The notes beneath the pieces are model-generated. The model did no database searches. It was not told the origin of the DNA and saw nothing but the letters and a program-made list of their open reading frames with translations. The position numbers and the translations under genes were made by a program. A DNA stretch of 64,000 bases from Blautia sp. (GTDB lineage: Bacteria; Bacillota; Clostridia; Lachnospirales; Lachnospiraceae): positions 1 through 64,000 of the forward strand of contig JAPFCU010000063.1 in NCBI GenBank assembly GCA_026169535.1, written 5' to 3'. Positions 35,728-44,381 of the stretch are shown piece after piece (the stretch's first letter is position 1; each line of letters opens with the position of its first letter).

Positions 35728-36982
35728 CAGGTATCAGTTGATTCTTGCAGGTACTTTGCTTGTGACGGCAACTTTGGATCAGGCGGCACTGGCCTGTTTG
35801 AAAGAAAAAGAAGAATACTTCAGATTAATGGAAGAAAGCGGTAAAGAGGCAGAACTAAAGGAACCCCGTTATATGGATCAAAAGATAAGAGTTCTTTTAA
35901 TGACCACAGATTATCAGTCGTATTTTCATCCTTCTGTTACCGTGGTACGCAATGGAAAAGAGCATATTTATACACAGGAAACTTTCAAAGTTCCTGGAGA
36001 AAAAACAAAGATTCCCGCTCATAAGGACGGACTCCAGGTCAGCTCTGTTCAGCGCCAATGCGGAAATCCTGTATATCAGGGAAATTTGGAGGTTGTAAGG
36101 TATCCGGAAGGACTGCTGCTTATTAATGAGGTGCCTCTGGAAACGTATCTGGAAGCGGTAGTTCCCAGTGAAATGCCGGCCTCTTATGAAAAAGAAGCTT
36201 TGAAAGCACAGGCTGTTTGTGCCAGAACATATGCCTGGAAGCAGATGCAGGAAGGACGTTTGAAAGAACTGGGGGCGGATGTAGATGACAGTGTGAATTT
36301 TCAGGTATATCAGAATATTTCTCCCCAGAAGGCCTCTTCAGAGGCGATACATGAAACACAGGGAAAAATCCTATGCCAGAATGGGGAGCCGATACAGGCA
36401 TATTATTTTTCTACTTCGGCAGGGGTAACCAGTACAGATGAAATATGGGGAGCTCAGCAGCCGGCCCCATATTTGAAAAGTGTAATCTGCAGATTTGACT
36501 CAAAAGAGCCCTGGAGTTACTGGGAGACTGTAATTCCGTGGGAGAATCTGGAAAAAAGAGCACAGGAGATGGCCGGCACAGCGGGGAAACTGATTTCGGC
36601 AGCCGTTACAGAAAAAAGTGAAAGCGGTGCAGTGACAGGCCTTCAGGTTGTTACAGAAGAGGATTCTTTTATGCTTGAGGAAGAATATGAGATCCGACAG
36701 TTTCTTTCTCCTGCCGGATGTGTGATCACAGAAAGGGATGGGACGAAGACACAGGGAGGCACTCTTCTTCCAAGTGCTTACATTACACTGGACACAGAGC
36801 AGGGGAATTATGTGCGGATCTCAGGAGGCGGATACGGGCATGGTGTGGGCATGAGCCAGAATGGCGCAAATGAGATGGCAAAGGAAGGATATTCTTTTGA
36901 GGAGATACTGGATTATTTTTTTTACAAAGTAGAAATAACGGACTGCTCTTTGCAGGAAAAAGGGCAATGCTTGTCACAGTAA
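35705..36982 (+). CDS. spoIID: SpoIID/LytB-domain protein (SpoIID-like)
   Basis: A 425-aa membrane-anchored protein. An N-terminal hydrophobic segment YQLILAGTLLVTATL (about 11-25) is followed by a SpoIID domain. That domain has the catalytic-site sequence EAVVPSEMPASYEKEALKAQAVCARTYAW (about 146-174) and the C-terminal GGGYGHGVGMSQNGANEMA. In sporulation SpoIID cleaves glycan strands during engulfment with SpoIIP and SpoIIM. The start at 35705 has no real Shine-Dalgarno and lies inside the galM terminator hairpin. A TTG at 35738 is an alternative but would cut the membrane anchor. Whether it is spoIID itself or a paralogue is not certain. Confidence 0.82.
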   Translation: MRKIRFFFRYQLILAGTLLVTATLDQAALACLKEKEEYFRLMEESGKEAELKEPRYMDQKIRVLLMTTDYQSYFHPSVTVVRNGKEHIYTQETFKVPGEKTKIPAHKDGLQVSSVQRQCGNPVYQGNLEVVRYPEGLLLINEVPLETYLEAVVPSEMPASYEKEALKAQAVCARTYAWKQMQEGRLKELGADVDDSVNFQVYQNISPQKASSEAIHETQGKILCQNGEPIQAYYFSTSAGVTSTDEIWGAQQPAPYLKSVICRFDSKEPWSYWETVIPWENLEKRAQEMAGTAGKLISAAVTEKSESGAVTGLQVVTEEDSFMLEEEYEIRQFLSPAGCVITERDGTKTQGGTLLPSAYITLDTEQGNYVRISGGGYGHGVGMSQNGANEMAKEGYSFEEILDYFFYKVEITDCSLQEKGQCLSQ

Positions 36983-36999
36983 TGTTTTCATGGTATGAT
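36971..36999 (+). promoter_or_regulatory. Promoter of the YihY-family gene
   Basis: TTGTCA (36971-36976) and TATGAT (36994-36999) have a 17-base spacer. The -35 region overlaps the last codons of the spoIID-like gene. Confidence 0.55.
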
Positions 37000-37075
37000 G
37001 ATACTATAAATATAGTTTAAGATATGAGAAATCGTGCATAAAAATGCCAAACTCTGGATAACAGGAGAAGTAATT

Positions 37076-38011
37076 ATGGGAAAGAAAAAAGAGAAGGGGG
37101 CGTTTCATCTGGCATTGGGCTTCATGGAGCGTATGAGGATGGATCATATCAGTGCATATGCGGCGCAGGCGGCATATTTTCTGATCATGTCTTTTATCCC
37201 CTTTGTTTTGTTTCTGACTGCTATCGTTCAGTATACACCTCTTACTTACAGAGAAGTACGTCAGGCGATCGTTGGAGTAGTACCTGAAAATTTACAGGGA
37301 TTTGTGCTTAATATTGTGGCAGAGGTTTTTTCAAAAAGCGCAGCAGTGCTTCCGATTTCTGCTCTTATGGCTTTATGGTCCTCGGGAAAAGGAATGCAGG
37401 CCCTGATCAATGGGCTGAATACTATTTATCATGTGAGAGAAACACGAAACTGGCTTATAAACAGGATTTATTCCATGTTTTATATGCTGCTGTTTGTTCT
37501 GGCACTGATCGCCAGCCTTCTGCTTCTGGTTATGGGAAGCAGGATACATATGCTGATTTCAGATTATATTCCTTTTCTGGGAAATATTATTGGCAGGATC
37601 CTGAATGCTAAGACTTTTTTGGTTTTTGTAATGCAGTTTCTGGTATTTCTGGTATTGTACCGGTATCTGCCGAACAGAAAGGCATCTCTGAAAAGTCAGG
37701 TGCCGGGAGCTTTTTTTACAGCGGCTGCCTGGTCGGTCTTTTCTTATTTGTTTTCGCTGTATTTTACATTTTTTCCGGATTTCAGCATTATGTACGGAAG
37801 TCTTTCAACTTTAATTCTTGTAATGGTGTGGCTTTATTTCTGTATGAACCTGCTTCTTTATGGTGCAGAGGTAAATGCATACTTTGAAAAACAGTTCCGT
37901 CAGGCAAAAATGTCCGTTGGCCAGCTGATCTCCAGAAAAGAACATGAATGGAAGCAGAACTTTCAAAAGAGAAAAGAAGAGAAAAAAGAAAAAATAAATG
38001 AAAAATCTTGA
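37076..38011 (+). CDS. YihY/virulence factor BrkB family membrane protein
   Basis: A 311-aa protein with about six transmembrane helices: QAAYFLIMSFIPFVLFLTAIV, VLPISALMALWSSGKGMQALINGLN, MFYMLLFVLALIASLLLLVMG, FLVFVMQFLVFLVLYRYLP, AAAWSVFSYLFSLYFTFF and TLILVMVWLYFCMNLLLYGAEVNA. The last is the family signature. Formerly misnamed RNase BN; the function is unknown, possibly envelope-related. The C-terminus is a Lys/Glu-rich cytoplasmic tail. The ATG at 37076 follows AGGAG; a GTG at 37034 has no site. Confidence 0.9.
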   Translation: MGKKKEKGAFHLALGFMERMRMDHISAYAAQAAYFLIMSFIPFVLFLTAIVQYTPLTYREVRQAIVGVVPENLQGFVLNIVAEVFSKSAAVLPISALMALWSSGKGMQALINGLNTIYHVRETRNWLINRIYSMFYMLLFVLALIASLLLLVMGSRIHMLISDYIPFLGNIIGRILNAKTFLVFVMQFLVFLVLYRYLPNRKASLKSQVPGAFFTAAAWSVFSYLFSLYFTFFPDFSIMYGSLSTLILVMVWLYFCMNLLLYGAEVNAYFEKQFRQAKMSVGQLISRKEHEWKQNFQKRKEEKKEKINEKS

Positions 38012-38036
38012 CAGAAAAATTTTCCTGTGGCATAGT
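38008..38036 (+). promoter_or_regulatory. Promoter of the T-box-pheST operon
   Basis: A perfect TTGACA (38008-38013) and CATAGT (38031-38036) have a 17-base spacer. The -35 box overlaps the stop codon of the upstream gene. Transcription would begin near 38043, at the 5' edge of the T-box leader. Confidence 0.68.
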
Positions 38037-38042
38037 AAATAA

Positions 38043-38297
38043 AGATAAAAAGCAATGAAGGCGTATCAGGGAGTTGTTTCCTTTCAGAGAGAAGAAGTCA
38101 CCGGCTGTAAGCTTCTTTAAGTTCAGGCAATTCCTCAAATTCCCGCCGGAGCTGCATTTCTGAAAGCATAAAGTCAGTAGGAAATGACGTTGCTGCGCGT
38201 TAAGCAGAATCGAGTGCCTGTATTTTTATACAGGAATCAGGGTGGTACCGCGGATATCCCGTCCCTATTTTTGGGGAGTGGATATCCTTTTTTTATG
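38043..38297 (+). promoter_or_regulatory. T-box riboswitch (tRNA-Phe specific) controlling pheST
   Basis: The T-box sequence AGGGTGGTACCGCGG is at 38239-38253. Stem I is visible: GGAGTTG (38070-38076) pairs with CAATTCC (38128-38134), and AAGAAG pairs with CTTCTT around a CCGGCTGTAAG apical loop preceded by AGAGAG. The specifier is TTC at 38122-38124 followed by A, a Phe codon. The terminator stem GGATATCC/GGATATCC (38252-38259 and 38280-38287) with seven T residues follows and competes with the antiterminator. Uncharged tRNA-Phe should switch the operon on. Confidence 0.95.
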
Positions 38298-38324
38298 AAA
38301 ATTTCAGCAAAGGAGATTATGATC

Positions 38325-39350
38325 ATGGATATGAAGGAAAGACTTCAGGAACTGGCCGAGGCAGCCAGAAAACGGATTGAAGAATCTGACGTGCCGGAGA
38401 AGCTCAATGAAGTAAAGGTAGCGTACCTTGGAAAAAAAGGTGAACTTACTGCTATTTTAAAAAGTATGAAGGATGTTGCTCCGGAGGATCGTCCGAAAGT
38501 CGGACAGCTGGTAAATGAGACAAGAGCAAAGATTGAAGAGCTTCTTGAAACATCCAGAAAGAAACTGGAGGAAGCAGCCCGTGAGGAACAGATGAAGGCA
38601 GAAGTTATTGACGTAACACTTCCTGCTAAAAAAGCAAAGATCGGACATCGTCATCCAAATACGATCGCTCTTGAAGAAGTGGAGCGCATTTTTATTGGAA
38701 TGGGATATGAAGTGGTAGAAGGTCCGGAGGTGGAATACGCTGATTATAACTTTACAAAATTAAATATTCCGGAGGATCATCCGGCCAGAGATGAGCAGGA
38801 TACCTTTTTTATTAATAGTTCTATTCTGCTTCGCTCTCAGACATCTCCGGTACAGGCCCGTACGATGGAAGAGGGCAAGCTTCCTATCCGCATGATCGCA
38901 CCGGGAAGAGTATTCCGTTCTGATGAGGTGGATGCAACTCATTCTCCATCTTTCCATCAGATTGAAGGTCTGGTTATTGATAAAAATATTACTTTTGCAG
39001 ATCTTAAGGGAACTCTTCAGGAATTTGCAAGAGAATTGTTCGGACCGGAAACAAAAACAAAATTCCGTCCGCATCATTTCCCGTTTACAGAGCCAAGTGC
39101 AGAGGTTGATGTGTCCTGCTTTAAGTGCGGCGGAAAAGGTTGCCGTTTCTGTAAAGGTTCAGGATGGATCGAGATCCTTGGCTGTGGAACTGTTCATCCA
39201 AATGTACTTCGCATGTGCGGTATTGACCCGGAGGAATACACAGGCTTTGCGTTTGGTGTAGGACTTGAAAGAATTGCACTTTTGAAGTATGAGATTGATG
39301 ACATGAGACTTCTTTATGAAAACGATATTCGCTTCCTGAAACAGTTTTAA
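38325..39350 (+). CDS. pheS: Phenylalanyl-tRNA synthetase alpha subunit
   Basis: The catalytic class II subunit of the alpha2-beta2 synthetase, 341 aa. An N-terminal coiled-coil (1-95) binds tRNA. The catalytic core shows GHRHPNTIALEEVERIFIGMGYEVVEGPEVE, RSDEVDATHSPSFHQIEGL, FRPHHFPFTEPSAEVDVSC and motif 3 GFAFGVGLERIALLKY. The ATG at 38325 is nine bases after AGGAG; neighbouring ATGs at 38319 and 38331 fit less well. It is regulated by the T-box leader upstream. Confidence 0.97.
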   Translation: MDMKERLQELAEAARKRIEESDVPEKLNEVKVAYLGKKGELTAILKSMKDVAPEDRPKVGQLVNETRAKIEELLETSRKKLEEAAREEQMKAEVIDVTLPAKKAKIGHRHPNTIALEEVERIFIGMGYEVVEGPEVEYADYNFTKLNIPEDHPARDEQDTFFINSSILLRSQTSPVQARTMEEGKLPIRMIAPGRVFRSDEVDATHSPSFHQIEGLVIDKNITFADLKGTLQEFARELFGPETKTKFRPHHFPFTEPSAEVDVSCFKCGGKGCRFCKGSGWIEILGCGTVHPNVLRMCGIDPEEYTGFAFGVGLERIALLKYEIDDMRLLYENDIRFLKQF

Positions 39351-39405
39351 CCGACACAGAAAGGAAGCACTATTTTAAACAACAAGCAGAAAGGTGGATA
39401 TAAAC

Positions 39406-41823
39406 ATGAATACATCAATGTCCTGGATTAAAATGTACGTGCCGGATCTGGATGTAACAGCTCAGGAATATACAGATGCCATGACCCTGTCAGGAACTAA
39501 GGTTGAGGGATATGAGGAGCTGGATGCAGATCTGGAAAAAATCGTCATTGGGCAGATTGAAAAAATAGAGAGACATCCTGATGCAGATAAGCTGATCATC
39601 TGCCAGGTAAATGTAGGTACAGAAACTGTACAGATCGTAACAGGTGCGCCAAATGTAAAAGAAGGCGATAAGATTCCGGTAGTACTGGACGGGGGACGTG
39701 TAGCCGGCGGTCATGACGGAAAGAAGACACCAGGCGGTGTGAAGATCAAAAAAGGAAAACTTCGCGGTGTGGAATCTTTTGGTATGATGTGTTCTATCGA
39801 GGAACTGGGAAGCACCAGAGAAATGTATCCGGAGGCTCCGGAGTACGGAATCTATATTTTTCCGGAAGATGCGGTTGTAGGCGAAAGCGCTGTTAAGGCT
39901 CTGGGCCTGGAGGATGTTGTGTTTGAGTATGAAATCACATCCAACCGTGTTGACTGTTACGGTGTGCTGGGAATTGCCAGAGAAGCAGCAGCTACTTTCC
40001 ATAAAAAATTCTGTCCTCCAGTGGTAAAGGAGACAGGTAATGGAGAAAATGCTTCTGATTACATCAAAGTAACAGTGGAGGATCCGGATCTTTGTCCGCG
40101 TTATACAGCAAGAGTGGTAAAGAATGTAAAGATCGGACCGTCTCCTAAGTGGATGCAGAGATGTCTGGCGGCAAATGGTATCCGACCGATCAATAATCTG
40201 GTAGATATTACCAATTACGTTATGGAAGAATACGGACAGCCTATGCATGCCTATGATCTGGATCTGATCGAAGGAAATGAGATTGTTGTGCGCCGTGCAT
40301 CAGAAGGCGAAAAATTTGTAACCCTTGATGGCCAGGAACGTACTATGGATGAAAATGTGCTGATGATCTGCGATGGAAAGAAACCGGTTGGCATTGCAGG
40401 TATCATGGGCGGAGAGAATTCCATGATCACAGATCAGGTAAAAACAGTACTGTTTGAAGCAGCCTGCTTTGACGGAACAAACATCCGTCTTTCCTCCAAA
40501 CGTATCGGACTTCGTACAGATGCGTCTGGAAAGTTTGAAAAGGGACTGGATCCCAATAATGCACAGGCAGCCATCGACAGAGCATGCCAGCTGATGGAGG
40601 AACTTGGCGCCGGAGAAGTTGTAGGCGGCATTGTGGACGTATGCAATGAGGACAGAAAACCATCCAGAGTACCTTTTGAACCGGAAAGAATCAATGCCCT
40701 TCTTGGAACCGATCTTACAACAGAGGAGATGCTGGAGTATTTGGGAAGAGTAGAACTGACGTTAGATCCTGAGACAAATGAGATCGTAGCACCTACTTTC
40801 CGTCAGGATATCCATTGTATGGCTGATGTAGCAGAAGAAGTAGCAAGATTTTTTGGATATGACAAAATTCCGACAACTCTTCCTACGGGAGAGGCAACAA
40901 CAGGAAGACTTCCGTTTAAACTCAGAATTGAGCAGATTGCAAGGGATATTGCAGAATACTGTGGTTTTTCTGAGGCGATGACATATTCCTTTGAAAGTCC
41001 TAAGGTCTTTGATAAACTCAGGATTGCAGAAGACAGTGAGCTGAGAAAAGTGATTACGATCAGCAACCCTCTGGGTGAGGACTACAGTATCATGCGGACT
41101 ACTACACTTCATGGAATGCTTACTTCGCTTGCGACCAATTACAACAGAAGAAATAAAAATGTACGTCTTTATGAGATCGGAAAAGTTTATCTTCCAAAAT
41201 CTCTGCCTCTGACAGAGCTTCCGGAGGAGCGGGTACATTTCACACTGGGTATGTACGGTGCAGGAGACTTTTTCGACATGAAAGGTGTCTGTGAGGAATT
41301 TTTCGAAAAAGCAGGCATGAAGAAAAAGGTACACTATACTCCGGACAGCAATAAGACATATCTGCATCCGGGCAGACAGGCAAACATTATTTATGAAGGC
41401 AAGGTGGTAGGATACCTGGGTGAAGTGCATCCGGTCGTTGCAGATAACTATGGTATTGGTGAAAAAACCTATATTGCAGTGATCGATATTCTGGATATTC
41501 TTGAATTTGCGGGATTTGCTCATAAATTCAACGGAATTGCCAAATACCCGGCAGTTACCCGTGACCTGAGTATGGTGGTTCCGAAAAATGTTCTGGCCGG
41601 ACAGATTGAAAATGTTCTGGAACAGCGGGGCGGAAAAATCCTGGAGTCTTATGAGCTCTTTGACATTTATGAAGGAACACAGATTAAAGAAGGATATAAG
41701 TCCATGGCATATTCTGTGGTATTCCGTGATCATGATAAGACACTGGAAGAAGCAGAGATCACAGCTGCTATGAAGAAAATCCTTAACGGTCTTACTGACC
41801 TTGGAATCGAGCTGAGAAGCTGA
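39406..41823 (+). CDS. pheT: Phenylalanyl-tRNA synthetase beta subunit
   Basis: The 805-aa partner of PheS. An EMAP-type tRNA-binding domain (about 38-150: HPDADKLIICQVNVG) is followed by the B3/B4 editing domain, the B5 domain, a catalytic-like core, and a C-terminal FDX-ACB anticodon-binding domain (KYPAVTRDLSMVVP onward). The ATG at 39406 follows AAAGGTGG by nine bases. A GTG at 39394 lies within that site. Its stop overlaps the next start by one base. Confidence 0.97.
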   Translation: MNTSMSWIKMYVPDLDVTAQEYTDAMTLSGTKVEGYEELDADLEKIVIGQIEKIERHPDADKLIICQVNVGTETVQIVTGAPNVKEGDKIPVVLDGGRVAGGHDGKKTPGGVKIKKGKLRGVESFGMMCSIEELGSTREMYPEAPEYGIYIFPEDAVVGESAVKALGLEDVVFEYEITSNRVDCYGVLGIAREAAATFHKKFCPPVVKETGNGENASDYIKVTVEDPDLCPRYTARVVKNVKIGPSPKWMQRCLAANGIRPINNLVDITNYVMEEYGQPMHAYDLDLIEGNEIVVRRASEGEKFVTLDGQERTMDENVLMICDGKKPVGIAGIMGGENSMITDQVKTVLFEAACFDGTNIRLSSKRIGLRTDASGKFEKGLDPNNAQAAIDRACQLMEELGAGEVVGGIVDVCNEDRKPSRVPFEPERINALLGTDLTTEEMLEYLGRVELTLDPETNEIVAPTFRQDIHCMADVAEEVARFFGYDKIPTTLPTGEATTGRLPFKLRIEQIARDIAEYCGFSEAMTYSFESPKVFDKLRIAEDSELRKVITISNPLGEDYSIMRTTTLHGMLTSLATNYNRRNKNVRLYEIGKVYLPKSLPLTELPEERVHFTLGMYGAGDFFDMKGVCEEFFEKAGMKKKVHYTPDSNKTYLHPGRQANIIYEGKVVGYLGEVHPVVADNYGIGEKTYIAVIDILDILEFAGFAHKFNGIAKYPAVTRDLSMVVPKNVLAGQIENVLEQRGGKILESYELFDIYEGTQIKEGYKSMAYSVVFRDHDKTLEEAEITAAMKKILNGLTDLGIELRS

Positions 41824-42437
41824 TGAAACTTTATATTTTAAGACATGGAAAGACGCAGTGGAATGCTCTTCGAAAGGTTCAGGGTGCTGCAGATATCCCT
41901 CTTGCAGAGGAGGGAATATCTCTTGCCCGTAAAGTGGGAGAAACTTTGAAAGATGTTCCCTTTGATCTGTGTTTTTCCAGTCCTCTGAAAAGAGCCACAC
42001 AGACAGCAGAGCTTGTTCTTGGACAGAAGGCAGACAGGATACCTGTAATCCTGGATAAAAGGATCCAGGAGATAGATTTCGGGGCACTGGAGGGAACGCA
42101 GTTTAAAGATGAAAAAGGAAATATGATCAACAGGGAAATGGAAGTATTTTTTACAGATCCCAACCATTTTTCCAGACCGGAAAATGGAGAAAATATTTCT
42201 GATGTCCTTGCCCGCACCAGAGAATTCTGGATGGAAAAGACTGCTGATCCGGAACTCCGGGACAAAACAATACTGATCGCCTCTCATGGCTGTGCGGTTC
42301 GTGCTCTTCTCCAGAATGTCTATCAGGATCCGGAGAATTTCTGGCATGGCTGCGTACCGCCAAACTGCAGTATCAGTGTGGTTGAGGTGAAAGATGGAAA
42401 AGCAGTGCTTCTGGAAGATGATAAAGTATATGCATAA
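41823..42437 (+). CDS. Histidine phosphatase (phosphoglycerate mutase family)
   Basis: A 204-aa enzyme with the RHG motif YILRHGKTQWNAL (catalytic His8), the second-site Arg-Glu pattern SSPLKRATQTAELVL...EIDFGALEG, and the second catalytic His in LIASHGCAVRALL. Family members act on sugar phosphates, alpha-ribazole-P or nucleotides, and the substrate here cannot be assigned. The start overlaps the pheT stop, so it is probably co-transcribed with pheST. Confidence 0.88.
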   Translation: MKLYILRHGKTQWNALRKVQGAADIPLAEEGISLARKVGETLKDVPFDLCFSSPLKRATQTAELVLGQKADRIPVILDKRIQEIDFGALEGTQFKDEKGNMINREMEVFFTDPNHFSRPENGENISDVLARTREFWMEKTADPELRDKTILIASHGCAVRALLQNVYQDPENFWHGCVPPNCSISVVEVKDGKAVLLEDDKVYA

Positions 42438-42461
42438 ATACAGATCCATAGGATAAAAATT

Positions 42462-42501
42462 GCCGTCAGAGGTTTGAAAAGAACTTCTGGCGGTATTTTT
42501 T
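42462..42501 (+). terminator. Terminator of the pheST operon
   Basis: The stem CCGTCAGAGG/CTTCTGGCGG with G-U pairs and an 11-base loop is followed by TATTTTTT. Confidence 0.82.
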
Positions 42502-42549
42502 GCGCGTTTTTAACACTTTGAAAGAAGAATAAATGTAGTGTTAAAACTG

Positions 42550-42596
42550 GTTACTGTTCACACGGCATTGTTGCTGTGAACGGAGAGAACAGTAAC
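42550..42596. repeat. Nested inverted repeat upstream of the Zor-like genes
   Basis: GTTACTGTTC (42550-42559) is the exact inverse complement of GAACAGTAAC (42587-42596). Inside, GTTCACA (42556-42562) matches TGTGAAC (42575-42581). The two pairings share bases 42556-42559, so they partly exclude each other. The roughly 300-base gap between the histidine phosphatase and the motor genes holds otherwise only the upstream terminator. I could not fit a clear promoter for the motor genes. Confidence 0.75.
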
Positions 42597-42737
42597 TAAA
42601 ACTATACGGTCAGTTTCAGATTACGGCTTGTGTGTGTATTTATGATATGATATTATGATGAAAAGAGCAAATTATGTGTTAATTTAGGGGCTTCTGCAGA
42701 AGAAGTCTTGAGATTATGACCAATGAGGAGGCGCAAT

Positions 42738-44369
42738 ATGAGGAAAAAAATTGTAAATGTAATTTTATTTCTGGCAGTACTGGCGGCAGCCGTGGCGATG
42801 ACGGTGTATATAGGTAAGGGAGCTCCCGGTGTCATGCTGTACAATTTTATCTTTCTTGCTGTGATGAGTGCAATTTATGTGGCAGGGCTGTTTGGCGGGA
42901 TGTTTCGGATGGATAATCTGGCGCAGGCCTTCCAGGAGGCTGCTGCGGAAATAGGCAGTATTTTTCAGAAACCGGGTAAGATCGGAGCAGATAAGATCCA
43001 GACATTGAACGGGATCTTTCACCATAAATATCTTGATAAGGTGATGAATTCTTTTACAGACAGTATTGTTCAAAGTGAAGAAGGGATTGGAGATGTAGAG
43101 GATTATCTGAATGAAGAGGAAATGGATAATCATATACATAAACGTCTTCTGGAAATGGTTCCGGATATTTTCACCAGTCTTGGTATCCTTGGTACTTTTG
43201 TAGGGCTTGTATGGGGACTTAAGAATTTTGATCCGGCTAATTATGAAGTAATGACCAATTCGGTATCTGCTCTGGTAGACGGCATCAAGGTTGCGTTTTT
43301 GACATCTATTTACGGCATTGCACTTTCTATTGTGTATACTTATGGAATGAAAAGTGAGTACTCTTTTATGGCAGAAGAGCTTCAGGGATTTCTGGCCAGA
43401 TTTCACAGTCATGTGATGCCTTCAGCGGAAAATGAATCCAGAAATCTTCTGGTTTCCAGCCAGAAGATCCAGACAGCGGCCATGAATCAGATGGCAGAGC
43501 AGTTTTCCGTGCAGATGGCAGACAGCTTTGAAAAGGTGATTACGCCTACTTTTAAGAAAATGAACGATTCTCTTGATACACTTGTATCTTCCGTAACCCA
43601 GTGTCAGGAAGATGCGATACGTCAGATTTTGGATACGTTCTTAAAAGAGATGAATGATTCTTTTGGGGTACAGTTTTCCGATTTTGGAAAAACTCTTTCT
43701 CAGCTAAAGGATGCACAGGCAGATAATGTGAATTATACTACAAATCTTTACCAGGCAATGAGCCGCCAGCTCAGTGACTCTTATACTCAGCATGAGCAGG
43801 CGATGAAACGGATCATGGAGGATACAGGAGCTTCCCAGAAGGAATATATTGACATGGCAAAAAGGATCATCCAGGATAATCAGACGATCCAGAAGCAGCA
43901 GCAGGCAGACTATCATCATCTGGCAGATTATCTGAAAGAAGCAGAAACCTCATCAGCTAAATTCTGGGTAGCCTGCAACCAGACCATGCAGAAATATGTA
44001 GAAGCTGCAGCCCAGGGAATGGAAAAAATATCTGCAGCAGGAAAAGCCGGCGGAAGTGTGATGGAGGCCAATAAACGGGTTGTGGAAGAGTTTGATGAGA
44101 AAATGCAGGAGTTTGCAGAATATCAGAAAAAGTCTTACAGGACAATGGAACAGGTACGCAGACTTCTGGCAGACATTTCTGTTTCCAGAAGCAACGGAGA
44201 GATTCATCTGAGTGCAGGGAAGACCGCAAGGGATGAGAATCTGGAGGAACTGAAGGAGATTCTGGCTGCTCAGGCGGAACAGCAGCAGGAGCTGATGGAA
44301 GATATGGCAAAAAACATGAGAGAACTTTCAAAAGCAGCCCAGAAAGGAAAATTTGGTTTATTCAGATAA
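42738..44369 (+). CDS. MotA/TolQ/ExbB-type stator protein with long tail (ZorA-like)
   Basis: A 543-aa inner-membrane protein. Four transmembrane helices are predicted near 6-26, 32-54, 144-164 and 184-204. The stretch MVPDIFTSLGILGTFVGLVWGL (about 140-161) has the conserved Pro and GxLGTxxG of proton-channel stators and looks closest to ZorA. FLTSIYGIALSIVYTYG forms the last helix. Residues 210-543 are a long Gln/Glu/Met-rich, predicted helical tail on the cytoplasmic side, as in ZorA. The ATG at 42738 follows GAGGAGG; an ATG at 42723 lies on top of it. The gene is paired with an OmpA/MotB-like partner 12 bases downstream. No flagellar or zorC, zorD or zorE gene is near. Confidence 0.85.
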   Translation: MRKKIVNVILFLAVLAAAVAMTVYIGKGAPGVMLYNFIFLAVMSAIYVAGLFGGMFRMDNLAQAFQEAAAEIGSIFQKPGKIGADKIQTLNGIFHHKYLDKVMNSFTDSIVQSEEGIGDVEDYLNEEEMDNHIHKRLLEMVPDIFTSLGILGTFVGLVWGLKNFDPANYEVMTNSVSALVDGIKVAFLTSIYGIALSIVYTYGMKSEYSFMAEELQGFLARFHSHVMPSAENESRNLLVSSQKIQTAAMNQMAEQFSVQMADSFEKVITPTFKKMNDSLDTLVSSVTQCQEDAIRQILDTFLKEMNDSFGVQFSDFGKTLSQLKDAQADNVNYTTNLYQAMSRQLSDSYTQHEQAMKRIMEDTGASQKEYIDMAKRIIQDNQTIQKQQQADYHHLADYLKEAETSSAKFWVACNQTMQKYVEAAAQGMEKISAAGKAGGSVMEANKRVVEEFDEKMQEFAEYQKKSYRTMEQVRRLLADISVSRSNGEIHLSAGKTARDENLEELKEILAAQAEQQQELMEDMAKNMRELSKAAQKGKFGLFR

Positions 44370-44381
44370 AAGGAGAGACAG

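Noticed and set aside
37034-37075. GTG start 14 codons upstream for the YihY-family gene
   Set aside because: It has no Shine-Dalgarno; the ATG at 37076 has AGGAG at eight bases.
38184-38324. Longer pheS reading frame starting in the leader
   Set aside because: The extra codons lie in the T-box and its terminator. The real start follows AGGAG at 38311-38315.
40762-42087. 441-codon reverse-strand frame across pheT and the phosphatase gene
   Set aside because: It runs antisense through two confident genes; composition is that of a shadow frame.
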